From: a virus
Length of the DNA stretch: 40,124 nucleotides
Virus record (IMG/VR): IMGVR_UViG_3300008107_005172
Coordinates: 1-40,124 of that record
Strand: one strand, 5' to 3'
Positions 5,913 to 14,357 of the stretch are shown piece after piece (the stretch's first letter is position 1; each line of letters starts with the position of its first letter). The translations under genes and the position numbers were made by a program. The notes under the pieces are model-generated. The model was given only the letters and a program-made list of their open reading frames with translations, did no database searches and was not told the origin of the DNA.

Positions 5913-8066
5913 ATGATTATCAAGAACAAGATTGACAACGAACCGGTTCTCTCTAACGTCGGTGAAGTTGGTGAGTTTCGCATTCGCAACAGTGCGAAGG
6001 CTTTCAGCATTCTTTCGTCAGGTCTGTATGCGAACAAGGTTCGTGCTATCATTCGTGAATATTCGTGTAACGCAGTTGACTCGCACGTTGAAGCTGGTCG
6101 TGCTGACACTCCCTTTGATGTTCATCTTCCGAACTCGCTTGAGCCTTGGTTCGCAGTTCGTGACTATGGTGTGGGTCTTGACGAACAGCAGGTTCGTAAT
6201 ATCTTCACTACTTACTTTGAATCCACTAAGACTGCTACCGACGAACTGATTGGTGGCCTGGGTCTTGGTTCTAAGTCGGCTTTCAGCTATACCGACAACT
6301 TCACTATCGTTGCAGTTAAAGCTGGTATCAAGCGTGTGTTCACTGCTTTCATCAACGATCAGGGTGTTCCTTCTATCGCTCCGATGGGAGAAGAAGCCAG
6401 CAACGAACCGAATGGTGTTGAAATTCGTTTTGCAGTTGAAGACTCGTATGACTTCCGCAAGTTCTACAACGAAGCCCAGCATGTTTATAAGCATTTCAAG
6501 CTTCGTCCTATCGTAAGCGGTGGCATCGGTGAGTTTACGTTCATTGATCCTGAATACAGCGATGTTGACATTATCCCGGGTGTTCACGCTAACGACCGTG
6601 GTTATGGTAACAGCTACGCTATCATGGGCAATATTGAATACCCGCTTGACATTCCTGGCAACATGGACCTCGGTGATGTTGGTCACCTTCTGCGTTGTGG
6701 TCTGACCATTGAGTTTGCGATTGGCGAACTTGACATTCAGGCTTCTCGTGAGGGTCTGTCCTACATTCCCGAAACTGTTGCTGCTGTTAAGGCTAAGCTG
6801 GAAGCACTGAATGCTGTCCTCGCTGACCGTGTCGCAGAAGAAGTTGCTAGCATCAAGAATGATTGGGAAAAGGCATACATTCTTGCTAAGAAGCTTGACA
6901 GTGATCTTTGGGGTGCAGCTACTAACAAGTATGTTACTGACACTGGCTTTGCACTGATCACGAACAGCCGCTATGCTCGTTCTAAGAAGTTCCAGTTTGA
7001 CGAAAAGACTCTTGAAAAGAAGTTTAATATCGTTATTCGTGGGTTCTACATCAATCACGGTTATGGTTCGTCTACTGCTTCTCGTATCAATCTTGACAAT
7101 GTGTATAACAATGAAACGCATACTTACGAAAAGCACGTAGGCATCCCTGTTTCTAAGGATACGCAGTTTGTCGTGAATGACACTAAGGTTGGTGCAAGCG
7201 AACGTGCTAAGTATCACTGGAAGAATGCAAGCGGTCTCGGTCGCAATCATCATGTTTATGTGATTGAAAAGGCTGACAAGAACGCTGACATGAAGCTTAC
7301 TGCTTTCTTCAAGGCTCTTTCCAATCCCCCCAAGACGCAGATCCACAAGGCTTCTACGCTTCTGGTAAAGGAACGTGCTGCTGGTATCGGTAAGGATGTG
7401 AGCATCCTCAAGCTTGAGCGCCGCAATCATCGTGGTCACATGAACAGCAATGACATGGTGTGGCGTGATGCTGGTAAGCTTGATCAGTTTGACGATAGCA
7501 AGACTTACTACTATCTCCCGCTCGTCGGCTTCAAGTGTGAAGGTGTTGCTCGTGCATACGATATGAAGACCTTTGCTGGTGCTCTTGTTGACAGTGGCGT
7601 TCTCACTGAAACTGTTTACGGTGTTCGTAAGGCTGATCTTGAAAAGATCAAGGACAAGGCTAACTGGGTCAATCTTGATACTTACGTTGCTGACAAGCTT
7701 TCGCAGCCGAATATCATTGATGTTAAGGGTGTGATTAAGGAAGCTATCGGCTTTGATAGTTTCTACAAGTTCACTTATGTTCAGAACCACGTAGCGGCTA
7801 ATAGCCCCTATCTCAAGCTGTACAACGAGTTTGTTGGTGTTAAGGCATCTAATGCAAACGTTCGTCGTGGACTCCAAACTCTGTGCGCCATCTACAAGGT
7901 GGAAGCAGGAAATGTCAACGTGACTGATGAAGTTGCTAAGTATACTAATGAAATGAAGGAGCTTAGCAATCGTTATCCGCTGCTTGACGACCTCAGCCGT
8001 TACTACCGCAATGCGGAAGCGATTGCTGAATATATCAACGCAATTGATGCTTTCAAGGGCATTTAA
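5913..8066 (+). CDS. rIIA: rIIA-like protein, GHKL-type ATPase
   Basis: 717 residues, near T4 rIIA (725). The N-terminus carries a GHKL (gyrase/Hsp90/histidine kinase/MutL) ATP-binding fold: N-box IIREYSCNAVD with Glu49 and Asn53, G1 box DYGVG at 84-88, and G2 box GGLGLGSKSAF at 114-123. T4 rIIA and rIIB are membrane-associated proteins acting in lysis inhibition and in countering lambda Rex exclusion. Followed directly by rIIB, as in T4. Codon use is strongly biased (Arg as CGT/CGC), consistent with high early expression. Own promoter at 5854. Confidence 0.92.
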   Translation: MIIKNKIDNEPVLSNVGEVGEFRIRNSAKAFSILSSGLYANKVRAIIREYSCNAVDSHVEAGRADTPFDVHLPNSLEPWFAVRDYGVGLDEQQVRNIFTTYFESTKTATDELIGGLGLGSKSAFSYTDNFTIVAVKAGIKRVFTAFINDQGVPSIAPMGEEASNEPNGVEIRFAVEDSYDFRKFYNEAQHVYKHFKLRPIVSGGIGEFTFIDPEYSDVDIIPGVHANDRGYGNSYAIMGNIEYPLDIPGNMDLGDVGHLLRCGLTIEFAIGELDIQASREGLSYIPETVAAVKAKLEALNAVLADRVAEEVASIKNDWEKAYILAKKLDSDLWGAATNKYVTDTGFALITNSRYARSKKFQFDEKTLEKKFNIVIRGFYINHGYGSSTASRINLDNVYNNETHTYEKHVGIPVSKDTQFVVNDTKVGASERAKYHWKNASGLGRNHHVYVIEKADKNADMKLTAFFKALSNPPKTQIHKASTLLVKERAAGIGKDVSILKLERRNHRGHMNSNDMVWRDAGKLDQFDDSKTYYYLPLVGFKCEGVARAYDMKTFAGALVDSGVLTETVYGVRKADLEKIKDKANWVNLDTYVADKLSQPNIIDVKGVIKEAIGFDSFYKFTYVQNHVAANSPYLKLYNEFVGVKASNANVRRGLQTLCAIYKVEAGNVNVTDEVAKYTNEMKELSNRYPLLDDLSRYYRNAEAIAEYINAIDAFKGI

Positions 8067-8069
8067 TAG

Positions 8070-8098
8070 TTGACAATGTAAACGTAGTGTGCTATAAC
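8070..8098 (+). promoter_or_regulatory. early-type promoter of rIIB
   Basis: TTGACA, 17-base spacer, TATAAC (8093-8098). It starts three bases after the rIIA stop, so rIIB has its own start of transcription. Confidence 0.88.
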
Positions 8099-8131
8099 TT
8101 AATTCTTAACTCTCACTGAAAGGTAAATCTA

Positions 8132-9028
8132 ATGTCGTTTCCGTATATCGTCCAGGGTTCGAATATCACTGTTGTTATCGGCACTACGCCGCATACTGTG
8201 AGCAAGAGCCACATTGCATACAATAAGCTGCTTTCCGCTATCAAGGCTGGTGAGTGGGAGACTGTTCAGGATATCATCGAACCTAAGCAGGTTGTTCTTA
8301 ACGTCGGTCAAGGCAACGTCAGCATTCAGGGCGATAAGATTTTCTGGAAGGGTCGTGAAATGCACAATGCGCTTACCAAGCGTATGGTTGCTATGATCCA
8401 GGAAGACTTCCCGGTTGACCCGCTCGTTGCTTTCATGGAAAATCTCATGGAGAATCCGAGCAAGCGGGCAGTCAACGAACTGTATGGCTTCCTTGAAAAG
8501 AACACTCTTCCGATCACTTCGGATGGTTGCTTCCTCGCTTACAAGAAGGTTCGTCAGGACTATCTTGATTGTCATTCGGGCACCGTGCTTAACAAGCCTG
8601 CTGCTTACATGACTGATGAAGATACTGCTGCACTTGAAGAAGCTGCTGGTAAGAACAGCGAAGTTACGGTTGAAGTTGTTGACGGGGTGACTGTCGTTTC
8701 TATGGAACGCAATCTCGTTGACGATGATCAGAACCGCACTTGCTCTACTGGTCTGCACTTCTGTTCGAAGGATTATCTGAATCACTTCGGCGGTGAGCGT
8801 ATCGTCATTCTCAAGATCAATCCGCGTGATGTTGTCAGCATCCCGAACGACTACAATGACTCTAAGGGTCGTTGCGCTCGTTACGAAATCGTTGACGAGA
8901 TTGACAAGGATAAGGCTGACGAGGCGTTCGCTAAGAGCGTTCAGGAAGCTGCTGATGCAGAAGCAAGCACTCTCACCCCCGAGAAGCTTGTTGAGGCTCT
9001 TAATCAGCTTATTGCTTCGCAGAAGTAA
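8132..9028 (+). CDS. rIIB: rIIB-like protein
   Basis: 298 residues (T4 rIIB has 312). Recognised by the central block DPLVAFMENLMENPSKRAVNELYGFLEKN followed by SDGCFLAYKKV and the STGLHFCS segment, which are hallmarks of phage rIIB proteins, and by its position after rIIA. The pair acts together at the membrane in T4. Contains an Ala/Glu-rich helical C-terminus. Preceded by an AAAGG site. A terminator follows at 9042. Confidence 0.9.
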   Translation: MSFPYIVQGSNITVVIGTTPHTVSKSHIAYNKLLSAIKAGEWETVQDIIEPKQVVLNVGQGNVSIQGDKIFWKGREMHNALTKRMVAMIQEDFPVDPLVAFMENLMENPSKRAVNELYGFLEKNTLPITSDGCFLAYKKVRQDYLDCHSGTVLNKPAAYMTDEDTAALEEAAGKNSEVTVEVVDGVTVVSMERNLVDDDQNRTCSTGLHFCSKDYLNHFGGERIVILKINPRDVVSIPNDYNDSKGRCARYEIVDEIDKDKADEAFAKSVQEAADAEASTLTPEKLVEALNQLIASQK

Positions 9029-9041
9029 TCAATAAAAAACT

Positions 9042-9082
9042 GTGCCCGGAGCAACTTTTTGGTTGACTTCGGGCACCTTTTT
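9042..9082 (+). terminator. intrinsic terminator overlapping the next promoter
   Basis: GTGCCCGGAG (9042-9051) pairs with CTTCGGGCAC (9067-9076), ten pairs with one G-U, followed by CTTTTT. The 3' arm begins inside the -35 of the next promoter (TTGACT at 9063-9068), so one sequence ends rIIB transcription and starts the next unit. Confidence 0.75.
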
Positions 9083-9091
9083 GTCTATAGT
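9063..9091 (+). promoter_or_regulatory. early-type promoter embedded in a terminator
   Basis: TTGACT (9063-9068), 17-base spacer, TATAGT (9086-9091). The leader carries TATAGCAAGGAGA. Confidence 0.85.
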
Positions 9092-9115
9092 GAATATATA
9101 GCAAGGAGATAGCAA

Positions 9116-9775
9116 ATGGCTCGTTACACTCGTCCCGTCTACAACACTGCTGATGTTTTCGCTGCTGCTTGTGCAGCCCAGCGTATCAACGGTGAATATC
9201 TCAAGACCGATGATGTTACCTATCATGACGATGGGCACGAATATAGCCATACCGTCAATCGTGTCGCTAATAAGACTCTTACTCACCAGTTTTTGAAGGG
9301 TGATTTTGATATTAGTGACGAAGACCGTGAAATGGCTGAGAAGGTCATGCAGTATTGCCGCGGTCTTACATTCAAATTGCTGACTGATAAGCGTTTGAGC
9401 GACTTTGAACAGACCATGCTCACTATCGTTGAAAAGCCTACCACCGACAGCAACTATGATATTGCTGTTACTGCCTCTCTTCCTGCTAGCTACGAACGTT
9501 CTATTGCTCGTGCAGCACAGAACATTCGCCTTCGTGAGAATGCTGGTTGCATTGAAGCGCCTGTTGGCTCTAAGATTGAACTTGACATTGAGGTTGTTCG
9601 CTGCAATTGGAGCAATGAATGGGGCGTTTTCTATGTTACTGCTATCGCTGATGCCGGTGTAGTGTTCTTTGCACAGCAGAATAAGATTGAAGTTGACTCC
9701 AAGATTCGTATCAAGGGTAAGGTCAAGCGTCACAAGGAAGATCGTACCCAGCTTAGTCATGTAAAGTTTCTATGA
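9116..9775 (+). CDS. hypothetical protein with OB-like C-terminus
   Basis: 219 residues. The N-terminal half is helical with several conserved-looking acidic positions (ADVFAAACAAQRINGEYLKTDDV). Residues about 150-219 form a beta-rich unit (GSKIELDIEVVRC...VFYVTAIADAGVVFFAQQNK...RIKGKVKRHKEDRTQLSHVKFL) that looks like an OB-fold nucleic-acid-binding domain; this is an inference from strand pattern and basic loops. Strong promoter and AAGGAG site. The last bases overlap the next ATG by four (ATGA). Confidence 0.75.
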   Translation: MARYTRPVYNTADVFAAACAAQRINGEYLKTDDVTYHDDGHEYSHTVNRVANKTLTHQFLKGDFDISDEDREMAEKVMQYCRGLTFKLLTDKRLSDFEQTMLTIVEKPTTDSNYDIAVTASLPASYERSIARAAQNIRLRENAGCIEAPVGSKIELDIEVVRCNWSNEWGVFYVTAIADAGVVFFAQQNKIEVDSKIRIKGKVKRHKEDRTQLSHVKFL

Positions 9776-10182
9776 TTGAACAACTCAAGAAACGCTGGAA
9801 AGGGTACAAAGAAAAGCGATTCTTAGAAACGCACGGTTGCAAGACCTGGCGTGAGTATGAGCGTAGATACGATAAGGATATTGGGCCTATGGCAAGATGG
9901 GCCCACACCTTTTACCACGGATACCCTTACATATTTCCCCTAGATCCTCAAGGGCTTCGTGATTACGGAATGCTCGGAGTTATGCCATATCATGATTTAG
10001 TAGACCAAATGATGGAATGGTGCGAACAAAATTGTCAAGGTAAGTGGCGCAATGATTGGCACCGTGGATTTTGGGATGGCCATGGCAACTACGAATTAAA
10101 TGGTATCGGCGGCGGCGATATTATGTTCTTTGCATTCAAAGAAGAAGCCGACTATGTTTGGTTTACATTGGTGTGGTCATGA
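9772..10182 (+). CDS. small protein of the WCxxNC / F-x-L-x-W-S tail family
   Basis: 136 residues. The central MMEWCEQNCQGKWRNDW and the GGDIMFFAFKEEADYVWFTLVWS ending are matched by the protein at 36705 (MIEWCERNC...NGDTMFYGYEFFFESEKDYVAFLMWKK), so the two are paralogs. The C-terminus follows the F-x-x-E-x-D-x-x-x-F-x-L-x-W-S pattern shared by a set of small proteins in this window. The last five codons (10168-10182) overlap the next start. Function unknown. Confidence 0.75.
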   Translation: MIEQLKKRWKGYKEKRFLETHGCKTWREYERRYDKDIGPMARWAHTFYHGYPYIFPLDPQGLRDYGMLGVMPYHDLVDQMMEWCEQNCQGKWRNDWHRGFWDGHGNYELNGIGGGDIMFFAFKEEADYVWFTLVWS

Positions 10183-10391
10183 CATATACGTTATGCATAA
10201 ACGATAAAAATAATCAAACCCAAGTTTGGTGGATAAACTTCTTACTTAGTTTGCCTAATGATATTAAAGATATTCCCAAAGAACTTAAAGCCTGGGGTGC
10301 AACAATTCCATACGATAGAAATGGTTATAGCGATACTATCGTGTTTGACAGAGAAGAAGATTTAGCATGGTTTCTGTTGAAATGGGGATAA
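10179..10391 (+). CDS. small protein with F-x-L-K-W-G tail
   Basis: 70 residues from ATG 10179 in an ATGA overlap; the same frame is open upstream but covered by the previous gene. It starts MTYTLCINDKNNQTQVWWINFLLSLP and ends IVFDREEDLAWFLLKWG, the same tail type as its neighbours. Its VWWINFL segment resembles IWWKNFM of the protein at 29419, a probable paralog. Confidence 0.75.
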   Translation: MTYTLCINDKNNQTQVWWINFLLSLPNDIKDIPKELKAWGATIPYDRNGYSDTIVFDREEDLAWFLLKWG

Positions 10392-10624
10392 GAAAATATA
10401 AACTTGTCAGACGCGGACCAAAGTATTGTGTTCGTGTCAAAGGTATTATTAATACAACTAAAGCCTACCATTGGTGCCGCGAAAGGAACATGAGTTATCA
10501 TATCAAGCAGCATTGGAACACTAGATGGGACCAAATGTACTTATATGAAGTTCGGGACTGGGATTATAGCTTCATCTTTGACAAAGAGTATGAAGCCACT
10601 GCCTTTATGATAGGCTTCCTGTAG
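10382..10624 (+). CDS. small basic protein with related tail
   Basis: 80 residues from ATG 10382, within the end of the previous gene; an in-frame ATG at 10367 is less likely. Basic N-terminal half (GIRKYKLVRRGPKYCVRVKG) and an ending FIFDKEYEATAFMIGFL that keeps the F-x-x-E-x-x-A-x-x-F pattern but loses the final Trp-Ser. Function unknown. Confidence 0.7.
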   Translation: MGIRKYKLVRRGPKYCVRVKGIINTTKAYHWCRERNMSYHIKQHWNTRWDQMYLYEVRDWDYSFIFDKEYEATAFMIGFL

Positions 10625-10626
10625 GA

Positions 10627-10655
10627 TTGACAAGCACTTTTAATCGTGCTATAGT
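10627..10655 (+). promoter_or_regulatory. early-type promoter of DNA ligase
   Basis: TTGACA (10627-10632), 17-base spacer, TATAGT (10650-10655). The spacer holds a short AGCAC...GTGCT inverted repeat. Confidence 0.85.
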
Positions 10656-10684
10656 GATAAACTAAATTGAACAAAGGATACTTT

Positions 10685-12028
10685 ATGTCGGCCTCGTGGA
10701 TTAAGAAACTGAATGAGGATAACGGTCGTCTCCATAAAGAAGACGTTCTCAAGCAAGCACTTGAAGCTGCTATCTTGGGTAGCGAAAACGCCATTACTTT
10801 TCTAGGCGGCGTCAAGGCATGTTATAACCCATATGAAACGTTTGGTGTAAAGCAGATTCCTGATTCGTTGGGAATTACCGATGCTGAAAATCCTTGGGAC
10901 GAATTCTTTGATCTATTGCAGTCATTGAGTGACCGCCGTATTACGGGCCATGCTGCTCGTGACGCTATTCAAGAAATGTCCGAACGTTTTGATAGTGAAG
11001 AATGGAACTTGTTCCTTGCTCCTATCCTTCGTCGTGATATGCGCTGTGGCGTAAGCACTACTACATTTAACAAGATTGTCAAGAAAACTCATTACGAGAT
11101 TCCCGTGTTCAGTTGTCAGCTTGCTACGAATAGCGAGGGGCGTCCTGAAATGAAGGGCATCAAGCGTCTTGAGCCTAAGCTTGACGGTGTCCGCGTTCTT
11201 ATGGCTGTTGGCTTCCCCGACTATGGTGGTATCAATATTGTTTGCTACAGTCGCAATGGTAAGATTTTTGAAAACTTTCAGCACATTGAAGAACAGATTG
11301 AAAACTATGCTGACCATCTGCTAAAGGCAACTGGTGTTAAGTCAGGTGGCTTGTCAGGTGGCTTTGTCCTTGATGGTGAAGTAGTTGGCAATAGCTTTCA
11401 GGAACTGATGCGTCAGGCTCGTCGTAAGGAAGACGTACAGAATGACGATAGCGTGTTTCATATCTTTGACGTTATTCCCATTGAAGATTTCCTTCGCGGA
11501 CATTGGAATGCACAGTTGAGCAAGCGTCTTGCTATCCTCGAGAAGATGCAGCCTACTATTGACAAGATGGCTAACGTAGAGTTGCTTCCGCATATTCAAG
11601 TTGATCTTGACACGGAAGAAGGTCAGAAGGCGCTCCACAAGTACGCACAGGACATGGTAGCGGCTGGTTATGAGGGCATTATGATCAAGGACCTTGATGC
11701 TCCTTATGAATGCGCCCGTAGCAAGTTTTGGCTAAAGTGGAAGCCCACTATCACTGTTGACTTGCAGGTTATCGGCATTGAAGAAGGCACTGGTCGCAAT
11801 AAGGGTCGGCTTGGTGCCCTTGTCTGTGCAGGAAACGATCACGGTAAGGATATTGTTGTGAACGCAGGTAGCGGATTTAGTGACAGTGATCGTATTCAGT
11901 TTTGGGAAGACCGTAACTTTGTGTTTGGTCGCACCGTTGAGATTATGGCTGATGCTATTACACAGAACCAAGACGGAACCTACAGCCTGCGGTTCCCTCG
12001 CTTTGTTCGCTTTAGAGACGATAAGTGA
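10685..12028 (+). CDS. ATP-dependent DNA ligase
   Basis: 447 residues from ATG 10685 with an AAAGGA site; T4 gp30 has 487. It shows the nucleotidyltransferase motifs in order: motif I EPKLDGVR with the adenylated Lys165, the YSRNGKIFENF region, motif III FVLDGEVVG, motif IIIa HIFDVIP, motif IV EGIMIKD, and motif V FWLKWKP. An OB-fold follows (VIGIEEGTGRNKGRLGALVC). It seals nicks between Okazaki fragments and repairs phage DNA. Arg codons are mostly CGT, as in the other early genes. Overlaps the next gene by one base. Confidence 0.95.
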   Translation: MSASWIKKLNEDNGRLHKEDVLKQALEAAILGSENAITFLGGVKACYNPYETFGVKQIPDSLGITDAENPWDEFFDLLQSLSDRRITGHAARDAIQEMSERFDSEEWNLFLAPILRRDMRCGVSTTTFNKIVKKTHYEIPVFSCQLATNSEGRPEMKGIKRLEPKLDGVRVLMAVGFPDYGGINIVCYSRNGKIFENFQHIEEQIENYADHLLKATGVKSGGLSGGFVLDGEVVGNSFQELMRQARRKEDVQNDDSVFHIFDVIPIEDFLRGHWNAQLSKRLAILEKMQPTIDKMANVELLPHIQVDLDTEEGQKALHKYAQDMVAAGYEGIMIKDLDAPYECARSKFWLKWKPTITVDLQVIGIEEGTGRNKGRLGALVCAGNDHGKDIVVNAGSGFSDSDRIQFWEDRNFVFGRTVEIMADAITQNQDGTYSLRFPRFVRFRDDK

Positions 12029-12195
12029 TGGAAACTATTTGGAAAAAGAAGTTTGTTTGGTTACCTGAATATGTTGAAGATGGTGATCCTACTAAGTTAG
12101 GTTGGCGATGGTTGACATTTGGCTGGTATCGTTGGTTTAAAGGCCATTACAGTGATTACTGGCGCCCCGCAACACATAACTGGGATGATAAGTGA
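12028..12195 (+). CDS. Trp-rich small protein (55 residues)
   Basis: ATG at 12028 shares the A of the ligase stop TGA. The product contains nine Trp in 55 residues (for example METIWKKKFVWLPEYV and GWRWLTFGWYRWFKG). Its stop again shares a base with the next ATG, so it is tightly embedded in the operon. Function unknown. Confidence 0.65.
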   Translation: METIWKKKFVWLPEYVEDGDPTKLGWRWLTFGWYRWFKGHYSDYWRPATHNWDDK

Positions 12196-12380
12196 TGAAC
12201 ATAAAACTTAAAGCATTTTTAATCACATTCGCTGTTTTGTTTGGATTATTCGGTAGTGTATATACCTTGTTTTTCTATCCTGAGTTAATTCTATTAGTAG
12301 GATTAGCAGCAGCATTTTACGGATTATATAACATAGTTTTAGATAGCCTACAAGGAAAGGAAGTAAGAGGTCCACGATGA
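12195..12380 (+). CDS. small membrane protein, two spans
   Basis: 61 residues from ATG 12195. Two hydrophobic segments (about 7-25 and 32-50) with a basic C-terminal tail (GKEVRGPR). Uses ATA, TTA and AGA codons, unlike the ligase upstream. ATGA overlap with the next gene. Function unknown. Confidence 0.65.
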   Translation: MNIKLKAFLITFAVLFGLFGSVYTLFFYPELILLVGLAAAFYGLYNIVLDSLQGKEVRGPR

Positions 12381-12565
12381 CCGTTTTTAAAATCATTTAC
12401 GAAGAACCGCCGCAGCGTTGCGAACATTGCGGTATCATTGACGAGTGCCGTCCGTATGGATTGAACCATGAAGAAATCTGCCATGACTGTGCTGTAAAGG
12501 ATCCTGCACTGACAGAGATTCGCATGAAGGAATTTTATGTAGGGGATGAAAATGTCTGGTTTTGA
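12377..12565 (+). CDS. small zinc-ribbon-like protein
   Basis: 62 residues. CEHCGIIDEC and ICHDC supply five cysteines in a CxxC...CxxC arrangement with nearby His, the signature of a small zinc ribbon. Possibly nucleic-acid or protein binding. ATGA overlap upstream. Confidence 0.7.
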   Translation: MTVFKIIYEEPPQRCEHCGIIDECRPYGLNHEEICHDCAVKDPALTEIRMKEFYVGDENVWF

Positions 12566-12812
12566 AGACGAGACTGAATATGATCCAGTGAAGGATACCC
12601 AAGATTGGATAGAAAAGCTATTAGGTAAGTCTTATACGTTTGAAGATGGTGACACGATTGAAGTTGTCCAAATAAAACGTAGGGATACGGGTCCGTGGGT
12701 CACCTATCATATCACTCAGGGACCCGGTATTCCGCGTAAGATGGTGATGCAAGCAGAGGAATTTGATCAAACATATGGACACTTATTTGGGTTGAGAGTC
12801 ATAGAAGACTAA
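12552..12812 (+). CDS. hypothetical protein
   Basis: 86 residues from ATG 12552 (an in-frame ATG at 12546 is also possible); the GGGG of the preceding coding region can serve as ribosome site. Acidic N-terminus, then a beta-rich core (SYTFEDGDTIEVVQIKRRDTGPWVTYHI) that looks like a small SH3-like barrel. Function unknown. Confidence 0.7.
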   Translation: MSGFEDETEYDPVKDTQDWIEKLLGKSYTFEDGDTIEVVQIKRRDTGPWVTYHITQGPGIPRKMVMQAEEFDQTYGHLFGLRVIED

Positions 12813-12815
12813 ATA
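12808..12815 (+). promoter_or_regulatory. possible late-type promoter box (ACTAAATA)
   Basis: ACTAAATA ends four bases before the ATG of the next gene, so a late transcript from it would be nearly leaderless. The same spacing is seen at 17517 and 39121. Confidence 0.3.
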
Positions 12816-12819
12816 CTAC

Positions 12820-14334
12820 ATGCTTTTAAGAAAAATATTTAGTTTTCCGACACTAACCCTGCTTGTAGCACTTACTCTTAGTGCAATTGCTGCTTGGTAT
12901 TCTGTATTAGGATTGACTGCAATTTTTGCGGCTGCTGTCATTCCAATCATTATCATGGGTGGCTCACTTGAGATAGCTAAAGTCGTAACTACAGTTTGGC
13001 TACACAAATACTGGGATAGAGCAGGATGGAAGCTTAAGCTATATTTGATTCCTGCTGTCGTGGCACTTGCGTTCCTAACATCTATGGGCATCTTCGGATT
13101 CTTATCTAAAGCGCACAGTGATCAAACACTGGTGAGCGGTGACGTTGGTGCTAAGGTAGAACTAGTTGACGAACAAATTAAGATTGCCCGCGAAAACATA
13201 GCCATGAACCAAAAGGCTCTTGAGCAGATGAATAGTCAGGTTGATCAGTTGCTAGGTCGTACTACCGACGATAGGGGTGCAAATCGTGCTGTTCAAGTCC
13301 GTAGACAACAAGCAGCAGAAAGAAATAGATTAAACAACGAGATTGAAGCCGAACAAGCTAAAATCGCAAGACTTAACGAAGAAGTTGCTCCTATTCGTGC
13401 AGAGATTCGCAAGATTGAAGCAGAAGTCGGTCCTATCAAATACATCGCAGCCATGATCTACGGCGATAATCCAGACGCCAATCTATTAGAACGTGCAGTG
13501 CGTTGGATGATCATTCTTATCGTTTTAGTTTTTGATCCTCTAGCACTAGTCCTAGTACTTGCTGCACAGTCTAGTTATAGATGGTTAGACGATGATTTGC
13601 GTAATCGTAAAAAAGACGAAGAGGAAGAAGCAGAGGAAAAGTTTAAGGAAGCATTCTTAAACACAAAACTTGATGAAGATTCTAACAAGCTTCTAGACGA
13701 AGCCTTAGATAATGTACTGCATGAAACTGCATATGATGTTCCAAAGGAGGACAAACATGTTTCAGAAACTATTCAACCAAATACTATTCCATCAGATGAT
13801 GTGGTACGAGAGGATGTACCTGAAACATCTGTTCCCGATGCAGTTGCGTCAGGGGACAGCATGGAACAAAGTGAAGCAGGAGAAAGCAGCAGCGGAGAAG
13901 AACTCGCCAAACCAGTAAAGTCTGCCGAAATAAAAACAGAAGGTGTAACACTACAGGAGTCAGACGGAGGCTATGTAAAGTTTGAAGGTAGGTCTATCAG
14001 CAAGGATGCTCTTAAGGGGATGCACCCTGAGTTATTCTTACAAGTTGACGGTGGCAATCAAACTTCTACTAACTTTGGAACTGAATTCCCGCGCTTCGCT
14101 AAGAAAGGTGATACGTTCGTTAGGGTAGACACGTTACCAAACCGAGTATTCAAGTTTAGCGGTTCATCTTGGATTGAAGTTAATAAAGACGTAACATCAT
14201 CTTATCTATATGATGATGAGTATATCAAGTATTTGGTATCCAAGATTGAAACTGGTGAATACGATGTAGATTTGCTTTCAGATAATGAAAAGATGCAAAT
14301 TGAAGAATACCTAGACAAGATTTCTAAACCCTAA
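12820..14334 (+). CDS. multi-span membrane protein with long coiled coil
   Basis: 504 residues. Transmembrane segments at about 10-30, 33-52 and 75-95 are followed by a coiled coil (about 115-205; VELVDEQIKIARENIAMNQ...NRLNNEIEAEQAKIARLNEEVAPIRAEIRKIEAEV), another hydrophobic segment (RWMIILIVLVFDPLALVLVLAA, about 225-247) and an acidic disordered C-terminal region ending in a small folded piece. Proteins of this architecture, with a GGSLEIAK-like motif after the second span, occur in other T4-like marine phages; function is not established to my knowledge. It opens the block with AGA/CTA/ATA-rich codon use. Confidence 0.8.
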   Translation: MLLRKIFSFPTLTLLVALTLSAIAAWYSVLGLTAIFAAAVIPIIIMGGSLEIAKVVTTVWLHKYWDRAGWKLKLYLIPAVVALAFLTSMGIFGFLSKAHSDQTLVSGDVGAKVELVDEQIKIARENIAMNQKALEQMNSQVDQLLGRTTDDRGANRAVQVRRQQAAERNRLNNEIEAEQAKIARLNEEVAPIRAEIRKIEAEVGPIKYIAAMIYGDNPDANLLERAVRWMIILIVLVFDPLALVLVLAAQSSYRWLDDDLRNRKKDEEEEAEEKFKEAFLNTKLDEDSNKLLDEALDNVLHETAYDVPKEDKHVSETIQPNTIPSDDVVREDVPETSVPDAVASGDSMEQSEAGESSSGEELAKPVKSAEIKTEGVTLQESDGGYVKFEGRSISKDALKGMHPELFLQVDGGNQTSTNFGTEFPRFAKKGDTFVRVDTLPNRVFKFSGSSWIEVNKDVTSSYLYDDEYIKYLVSKIETGEYDVDLLSDNEKMQIEEYLDKISKP

Positions 14335-14357
14335 TTTTAAGCTAACTAAGTACTGAT

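Noticed and set aside
6018-7877. Long antisense open frame (619 codons, minus strand) across rIIA
   Set aside because: It is the mirror of a highly codon-biased gene. The + strand has a full GHKL ATPase with promoter and ribosome site; the antisense product has no recognisable domain.
8129-9760. Minus-strand open frames over rIIB and the 9116 gene
   Set aside because: Shadows of codon-biased + strand genes; no motifs or initiation signals.
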